Origin: an uncultured Saprospiraceae bacterium
GTDB lineage: Bacteria > Bacteroidota > Bacteroidia > Chitinophagales > Saprospiraceae
NCBI GenBank assembly: GCA_937872385.1
Contig: CALMSO010000093.1
Location: 1-64,000 of the forward strand
DNA length: 64,000 nt
Direction: 5' to 3'
The position numbers were made by a program, and so were the translations under genes. Every line of letters begins with the position of its first letter. Position 1 is the stretch's first letter. The notes under the pieces were generated by a model, which saw only the letters and a program-made list of their open reading frames with translations, did no database searches and had not been told where the DNA came from. This document shows, in pieces, positions 59,309-64,000 of the stretch.

Positions 59309-62296
59309 ATGAAAAAACTTATTACACTGTGCAGTTGCTTGCTGCTCACAGTAGGCGCTTTCGCGCAATCCGACCTGACGGTATTCGTCATCAACTGGCT
59401 GAACAACGAGCCGATAGCGGGCGCAGAAGTCCAGTTAGAAAATTCGGGACGTGGCTTTATTCAAACACAAGTATCTGATAACCAAGGAAAAGTGATTTTT
59501 AAAAACATCCCGGAAGTAAGCGGCTACAAAGTACGCATTGCTGAAACCGAATTATATTCTGATGCACTTTCTGGCGAAATCAATATCCGTTCCAACCAAA
59601 ACCCAACGGTGCAGGTAGGTGTATTTGAAAAGCGCTCAATTGACCTCGATGCAGTAGTAATACAAGGCGCTTCTACAACACGTATTAATCGCACCAACGC
59701 CGAAGTTTCTTTTGAATTAAAACAAAAAGAAATCGAACAAATCCCAATTGAAGGGCGCGACATCACACGGGTGCTTTTCCGCCTACCCAATGTATCGCAG
59801 GCTACCGGTTTCTACCCGGAAGCGCCAAACGTAGCCATTAACGGCGCTAACTCACTGTTTACCAGCTATATGATTGATGGTATGGACAACAATGAGCGTT
59901 TCCTCGGCGGTCAGAAATTTGCCATGCCAATTGGTTTTGTGCGCAACGTGACCGTACTCACCAATAATTATTCGGCAGAGTATGGCCTCACCAATAATGG
60001 CGTAGTAAATATTACTACCCGCTCCGGCTCAAATGAATTCAGCGGCGAAGCCTTTGTCATCTCACGGCCCGGGCCAGTCATTGATGGCCGATCAGACTTT
60101 GCGCAGCGCGACCTGTCGGGCAATTTCGTCAAGGATGGTTTCCAGCGCTATCAAGCGGGCTTCGGCTTCGGCGGCGCATTGGTGCCTGACAAAACTTTCT
60201 ACTATGTAAACGTAGAGCATTCTACCGATTTGAAAGATAATTTGCTCAACTCGCCTGCGCTGCGCGTAAATGAAACCGTGCGCGGTACCAATCGTTTTAC
60301 CTATGCTTCCGCAAAAATAGACCAAAACTGGACGGCAAATTTTCGTTCGTCTTTGCGCGTGAACCTCGGTCAGGTAGGCATCGAACGGCAGGGCGGCGGC
60401 CTCGACGGCGGCGTAGCTTTCCAGTCGGCGGGCAATGTTCAGGATCGCAACTCCCTGTTAGTCGCCCTCAAAAACAGCTACGTGAATGGCAATTTCAGCT
60501 CGCAATCGAATGTGCAATTTGCCCGTTTTCGCTGGAATTATGCACGCGCCTTGAACGGCAACTCCCCGCAAGTAGTGGTGCGCGACCCCACCGACCAGAC
60601 CATCGCGGTGCTGGGGCATCCGGGTTTTTTCTTCGATCAATTAGAAAATACCGTGCAATTCCAACAGAAGTTTAGCTACTACGCGGGCAAGCACACGCTC
60701 AAGGCGGGCGGCAGCATTATCAGCGCCGACCATAGCCTCCAAGGCGGAGGTAATGAATTCGGCAGTTATTTAGTGCGCTTGAATCAGCAACAACTCAATC
60801 AGGTAGCCGGCCTAAATCGCGGTGCCAATCTGAATGTAAATGATATTCCATTAGATGTAGAAGTTTTACAATATGATGTAGAACTACGCCCCGCTACTTT
60901 TGGTACTCGCCAAACGATTTATTCACTTTACGTAGAAGATCAGTGGTCTGTAACAGATCGGCTGAACCTGACGCTGGGCTTGCGTTATGATTATGATAAC
61001 CTCTCACAGGGTGGCTCGAATCAAGGTGATGTAAATAACATTGCACCGAGACTTAATTTTAATTACAAACTTGGTCAGCGCAGCGCATTACGAGGTGGTT
61101 ATGGCATTTTTTATGATAAAATATTATACGCTATTTATAGCGATGCTTTGCAACAAAACACCACTTCTGCCGATTATCGCCTAAAATTGCAAGAATTAGT
61201 AAACCTCGGCATTCTACCTGCCAGTACCAACCTCGATCGCATCACTTTTGATGGTAATGCGGGTGCTACGGTGAATAATGTAAGCTACCTTCAGGGCCCT
61301 TCGGCGGCCAGCCTGCAAGAGCAACGCCAGAGCGCTTTCAGCAATGAGCGACGCATCCTAAATCCGAATGGTTATCAAAATCCTTACACGCATCAAGTAG
61401 CGCTGGGTTATCAATATCAAATTGATGAAAAAAGTCTTTTTTTCGTGGATTTAGTGCATAATCAATCGTATAATTTATTTCGCTTACGCAATTTAAACGC
61501 AGCCGCGCCGTATCCGATTGACCCCAATAATGTGGTAGTACGTACGCCCGCCGAAGCCGACGCCAGCCGCCCAATTCCTATTGTAAACGGTGCAGCTTTA
61601 CTTGATGGCAAAACCGTAACCGGCGTGGCACGCAACGTAGTAATGACCGAGTCAGCCGGGCGCTCACGCTATTATGCAGCCAGTTTTAATTTACAACGCG
61701 ACCGCGCGCAAGACAACGAAAAGTTTTCTTATTTACTAAATTATACGCTCTCTTTATTGGAAAATGATACCGAAGATATTAACTTCCGAGCCATGGATGC
61801 CAATGATTTTGACGCCGAATGGGGCCCTTCGATTAATGACCGCCGCCATATTATAAATGGCGTAGTAAATTATTTCCCAACCAAACGGCTCGCAGTTACT
61901 ATCGCTACTTTATTACAAAGTGGCCAGCCTATTAATCGCATTCCGGATGCATTATTATATGGCACAACCGACCTCAATGGCGATGGCGCTTCCTTTGGCG
62001 ATGCTTATGTGGGCAATAGCGACCGCCACCCTGGTGAAAGCCGCAATAGCGACCGGCTCCCCTGGTCTAATAATTTTGACCTCGGGCTGCAGTACGATTT
62101 TCCGATAGGCAACAATCGTTTAGAGTTCAGAGCAGATATTTTTAATATATTTAACATTCAGAACCTGAGCGGTTATAGCAATAATGCTACGCAAAGCAAT
62201 CAGATTCAGGTTGGTTCGGCGGCCTCTGGCCTGCTGGTACGTCGCAACGCCGGCGCACCACGTCAATTTCAGTTTGGCCTGCGGTACGCTTTTTAA
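59309..62296 (+). CDS. TonB-dependent outer-membrane receptor without SusD partner
   Basis: ATG at 59309 gives 995 residues with a signal peptide (MKKLITLCSCLLLTVGAFAQ); ATG at 59267 would only add a tail. An N-terminal carboxypeptidase-regulatory-like domain (about 21-105) precedes a plug with SYMIDGMDNNERFLGGQKF. A barrel follows, ending in GAPRQFQFGLRYAF. It resembles the Oar-like or siderophore-type receptors that work alone. No SusD follows. A substrate-binding protein of an ABC importer begins 55 bases downstream, so the receptor may feed it. Substrate unknown. Confidence 0.93.
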   Translation: MKKLITLCSCLLLTVGAFAQSDLTVFVINWLNNEPIAGAEVQLENSGRGFIQTQVSDNQGKVIFKNIPEVSGYKVRIAETELYSDALSGEINIRSNQNPTVQVGVFEKRSIDLDAVVIQGASTTRINRTNAEVSFELKQKEIEQIPIEGRDITRVLFRLPNVSQATGFYPEAPNVAINGANSLFTSYMIDGMDNNERFLGGQKFAMPIGFVRNVTVLTNNYSAEYGLTNNGVVNITTRSGSNEFSGEAFVISRPGPVIDGRSDFAQRDLSGNFVKDGFQRYQAGFGFGGALVPDKTFYYVNVEHSTDLKDNLLNSPALRVNETVRGTNRFTYASAKIDQNWTANFRSSLRVNLGQVGIERQGGGLDGGVAFQSAGNVQDRNSLLVALKNSYVNGNFSSQSNVQFARFRWNYARALNGNSPQVVVRDPTDQTIAVLGHPGFFFDQLENTVQFQQKFSYYAGKHTLKAGGSIISADHSLQGGGNEFGSYLVRLNQQQLNQVAGLNRGANLNVNDIPLDVEVLQYDVELRPATFGTRQTIYSLYVEDQWSVTDRLNLTLGLRYDYDNLSQGGSNQGDVNNIAPRLNFNYKLGQRSALRGGYGIFYDKILYAIYSDALQQNTTSADYRLKLQELVNLGILPASTNLDRITFDGNAGATVNNVSYLQGPSAASLQEQRQSAFSNERRILNPNGYQNPYTHQVALGYQYQIDEKSLFFVDLVHNQSYNLFRLRNLNAAAPYPIDPNNVVVRTPAEADASRPIPIVNGAALLDGKTVTGVARNVVMTESAGRSRYYAASFNLQRDRAQDNEKFSYLLNYTLSLLENDTEDINFRAMDANDFDAEWGPSINDRRHIINGVVNYFPTKRLAVTIATLLQSGQPINRIPDALLYGTTDLNGDGASFGDAYVGNSDRHPGESRNSDRLPWSNNFDLGLQYDFPIGNNRLEFRADIFNIFNIQNLSGYSNNATQSNQIQVGSAASGLLVRRNAGAPRQFQFGLRYAF

Positions 62297-62303
62297 ATTT
62301 CCA

Positions 62304-62336
62304 AAACCAGGCAGGTCTTGCAGGCCTGTCTGGTTT
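62304..62336 (+). terminator. Weak hairpin between receptor and binding-protein genes
   Basis: AAACCAGGCAGG (62304-62315) pairs with CCTGTCTGGTTT (62325-62336) with one G-U pair. Few T's follow, so it may attenuate rather than stop transcription into the ABC genes. Confidence 0.5.
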
Positions 62337-62350
62337 AAACCTAAAATATT

Positions 62351-63580
62351 ATGCGCATCATACAACTGTTAATTGTTATATTATGCATCGCGTTATTTAG
62401 TAGCGCTTGTAATAAAGTAAATAACGACACATCCGCTGCTGAAGTGCTCAGCCTGAGTTGGGATGACATTCTCGCCGAGGCACGCGGCAAAACCTTACAT
62501 CTAATGATGTGGCAGGGCGATCCGCTTATCAATGCATATATGCAACAGTATGTAATACCAGCATTAAAAACGCAATATGATATTAACTTGCGCATCACTA
62601 ACGGACAAGGAAATGTAATAGTACAAGCTTTACTCGGTGAAATAGAAGCGGGCCGCCAGCGCAGCGAATTAGACCTGTGTTGGATCAATGGCGAGACCTT
62701 TTATCAGTTGCGACAGATTGACGCGCTATTCGGGTCCTTCACCGATCGGCTGCCCAATGCACAGTACATTGATTTTGCGAATCCCTTTATTGGCAAGGAC
62801 TTTCAGCAGCCGGTGGAAGGATATGAATGCCCTTGGGGCAATGTACAAATGACGATTATTTATGATAGCGCTAAGGTGCAGGCCCCTCCGATGACGCGCA
62901 CAGCATTGTTAGATTTTGTAAAAACCAACCCCGAAAAATTTACTTTTGATAATCACTTCACGGGGCTTACTTTTTTAAAAGCTTTATTAATGGACATTGC
63001 CGGCGGTGCAACAGCACTAAATGGACCGTTTGACGAAACTAAATATACTACATATTCTGCCGAATTATGGCAATATGTAAATGAACTGAAGCCGTATTTA
63101 TGGCGGCAGGGCCGGAGCTTTCCGGAGGCGGTAGCACCTATGCATCAATTATTTGCGAATGGCGAACTGTGGTTTACGATGAGTAATAATGATTGTGAAG
63201 TAGATAATAAAATTTTGGAAGGTTTATTTCCGAATACGGCGCGCGCTTACGTTCCTGATTTTGGCACGATTCAAAATTCGCATTATATGGGCATCCCGAA
63301 ATTATCAGCCAATAAGGCCGCCGCTATGGTGGTTTGCAATTTTCTGATTTCGCCAGAAGCACAGTACAAAAAAATGGATCCACAGGTATGGGGCGATGGT
63401 ACTATACTGAATATCAATGCTTTACCAACAAATTGGCAAGAGAAATTTGCCAATTTGCCCAATCGCAGGTACGCGCCCAAACGCAGCGACATTCAGCCTA
63501 AAGCACTGCCCGAACTGGCACCAGAGTATATGATGCGCCTTGCAGAAGATTTTCGGCGCTATGTAATTAATAGTTTTTAA
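62351..63580 (+). CDS. ynjB: YnjB-like ABC transporter substrate-binding lipoprotein
   Basis: The 409-residue protein has a lipoprotein signal with Cys20 (CIALFSSACNK). The family pattern of the YnjBCD uptake system (COG4134) follows: WDDILAEARGKTL, MMWQGDPLINAYMQQYVIP, GEIEAGRQRSELDLCWINGE and LFGSFTDRLPNAQYIDF. Its ligand is uncharacterised in the family. It probably sits in the periplasm and delivers solute to the permease encoded 23 bases downstream. It follows a TonB receptor on the same strand after a weak hairpin. Confidence 0.9.
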   Translation: MRIIQLLIVILCIALFSSACNKVNNDTSAAEVLSLSWDDILAEARGKTLHLMMWQGDPLINAYMQQYVIPALKTQYDINLRITNGQGNVIVQALLGEIEAGRQRSELDLCWINGETFYQLRQIDALFGSFTDRLPNAQYIDFANPFIGKDFQQPVEGYECPWGNVQMTIIYDSAKVQAPPMTRTALLDFVKTNPEKFTFDNHFTGLTFLKALLMDIAGGATALNGPFDETKYTTYSAELWQYVNELKPYLWRQGRSFPEAVAPMHQLFANGELWFTMSNNDCEVDNKILEGLFPNTARAYVPDFGTIQNSHYMGIPKLSANKAAAMVVCNFLISPEAQYKKMDPQVWGDGTILNINALPTNWQEKFANLPNRRYAPKRSDIQPKALPELAPEYMMRLAEDFRRYVINSF

Positions 63581-63603
63581 ATGTTTATTAGGCACTACAT
63601 TAT

Positions 63604-64000
63604 ATGCATGTTATAGCAAAATACAGCTATTTGACACTCTTTATCCTTTTAGCGGGTGTACCCCTGCTGGCGGGGCTTGGCTATGCATTGCTCTATAGTC
63701 TCGGACTCACCGGTGTATTAAATGAGGGTTTCACAATCGTCCATTGGTACAAATCATTGATTAATAGAAGTTTATGGCAATCACTTGGCTTTAGTTTTTA
63801 CATCGCTTTTATTACTATGAGTATCGCCATTGGGCTGGCTTTATGGGCTGTAGTGCGTCAGGGCGAGGCATTCCGCAGCGGTTATTTATCTTTTTTGATT
63901 TATTTACCACTTACTTTACCGGCAACGGTAATAGGGTTTTACAGTTTTCAGTTATTAGCCAAATCAGGCTTGTTGTCGAGGCTGGGCTTTCAAGCAGGAT
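63604..64000 (+). CDS. ABC transporter permease, YnjC-like (partial)
   Basis: ATG at 63604 opens a frame that reaches the window end, so only the first 132 residues are seen. The visible part has three membrane segments (LTLFILLAGVPLLAGLGYAL, FYIAFITMSIAIGLALWAVV, IYLPLTLPATVIGFYSFQLL). It looks like the N-terminal half of a permease in the YnjBCD-like system. It follows the substrate-binding protein by 23 bases. An earlier ATG at 63581 is in another frame and stops after 11 codons, so it is rejected. Confidence 0.85.
   Translation, partial: MHVIAKYSYLTLFILLAGVPLLAGLGYALLYSLGLTGVLNEGFTIVHWYKSLINRSLWQSLGFSFYIAFITMSIAIGLALWAVVRQGEAFRSGYLSFLIYLPLTLPATVIGFYSFQLLAKSGLLSRLGFQAG

Noticed and set aside
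1-64000. tRNA, rRNA, CRISPR or phage genes
   Set aside because: Reading the gaps on both strands gave no T-loop-like sequence, ribosomal segment, regularly spaced repeat with unique spacers, or phage protein.

Overview
This window comes from a member of the Bacteroidota, most likely class Saprospiria (Saprospiraceae, Lewinella or Haliscomenobacter-like). That placement is inferred from gene content. The window has a SusC/SusD pair, another TonB-dependent receptor, type IX secretion sorting domains of both type A (55572-57467) and type B (8316-10745), a Porin_10-like protein, a FAS1 lipoprotein and a bacterial tricorn protease. Its promoters fit the Bacteroidota consensus of TTTG, a spacer of about 19-22 bases, then TAnnTTTG. 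Coding DNA is roughly half G+C by eye, while many intergenic stretches are much richer in A+T. I recognise no rRNA, tRNA, CRISPR array, prophage or transposase.

Layout. 0-8 kb: a SusCD outer-membrane uptake pair without nearby degradative enzymes, then a large secreted protein of unknown function. 8-13.5 kb: a surface cluster with a type B-sorted Ig/SprB-like protein, two predicted outer-membrane proteins and a small secreted protein. 13.6-15.6 kb: groES-groEL. 16-33.5 kb: a secreted Asp-box propeller protein, an orphan LytTR regulator, murA, polA, an O-methyltransferase, a serine hydrolase, a FAS1/outer-membrane pair, cinA and an NAD(P)-binding protein. 33.6-42.9 kb: tricorn protease, a recN-fabI-porin operon, a tiny possible gene with its own promoter and terminator, and superoxide dismutase. 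43-54 kb: an OmpA-like protein, TrkH, an M28 peptidase, DinB-like and DUF4256 proteins, a secreted metallophosphatase and an App1-type phosphatase. 54-55.5 kb: an A+T-rich islet with a 64-residue HTH protein and a Cys-rich lipoprotein whose promoter abuts a 10-bp tandem repeat. 55.5-64 kb: a sialidase-like T9SS substrate, a Rieske protein, a DUF2064 protein, a TonB receptor and the start of a YnjBCD-like ABC importer.

The most unusual content is intergenic. There is a family of short elements with terminal inverted repeats ATGCGAATATC/GATATTCGCAT that carry several GC-rich hairpins. There are numerous heptanucleotide tandem arrays of different sequences; one has exactly 20 units. Several further blocks recur in both orientations. 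These look like small non-autonomous mobile or structural repeats, and some lie in leaders or against promoters and start codons.

How the genes work together: much of the window serves the cell envelope and nutrient capture. This covers TonB receptors, OmpA and porin barrels, secreted hydrolases, peptidases and adhesin-like proteins. Interspersed are housekeeping genes for chaperones, peptidoglycan and fatty-acid synthesis, DNA replication and repair, K+ uptake and oxidative defence.
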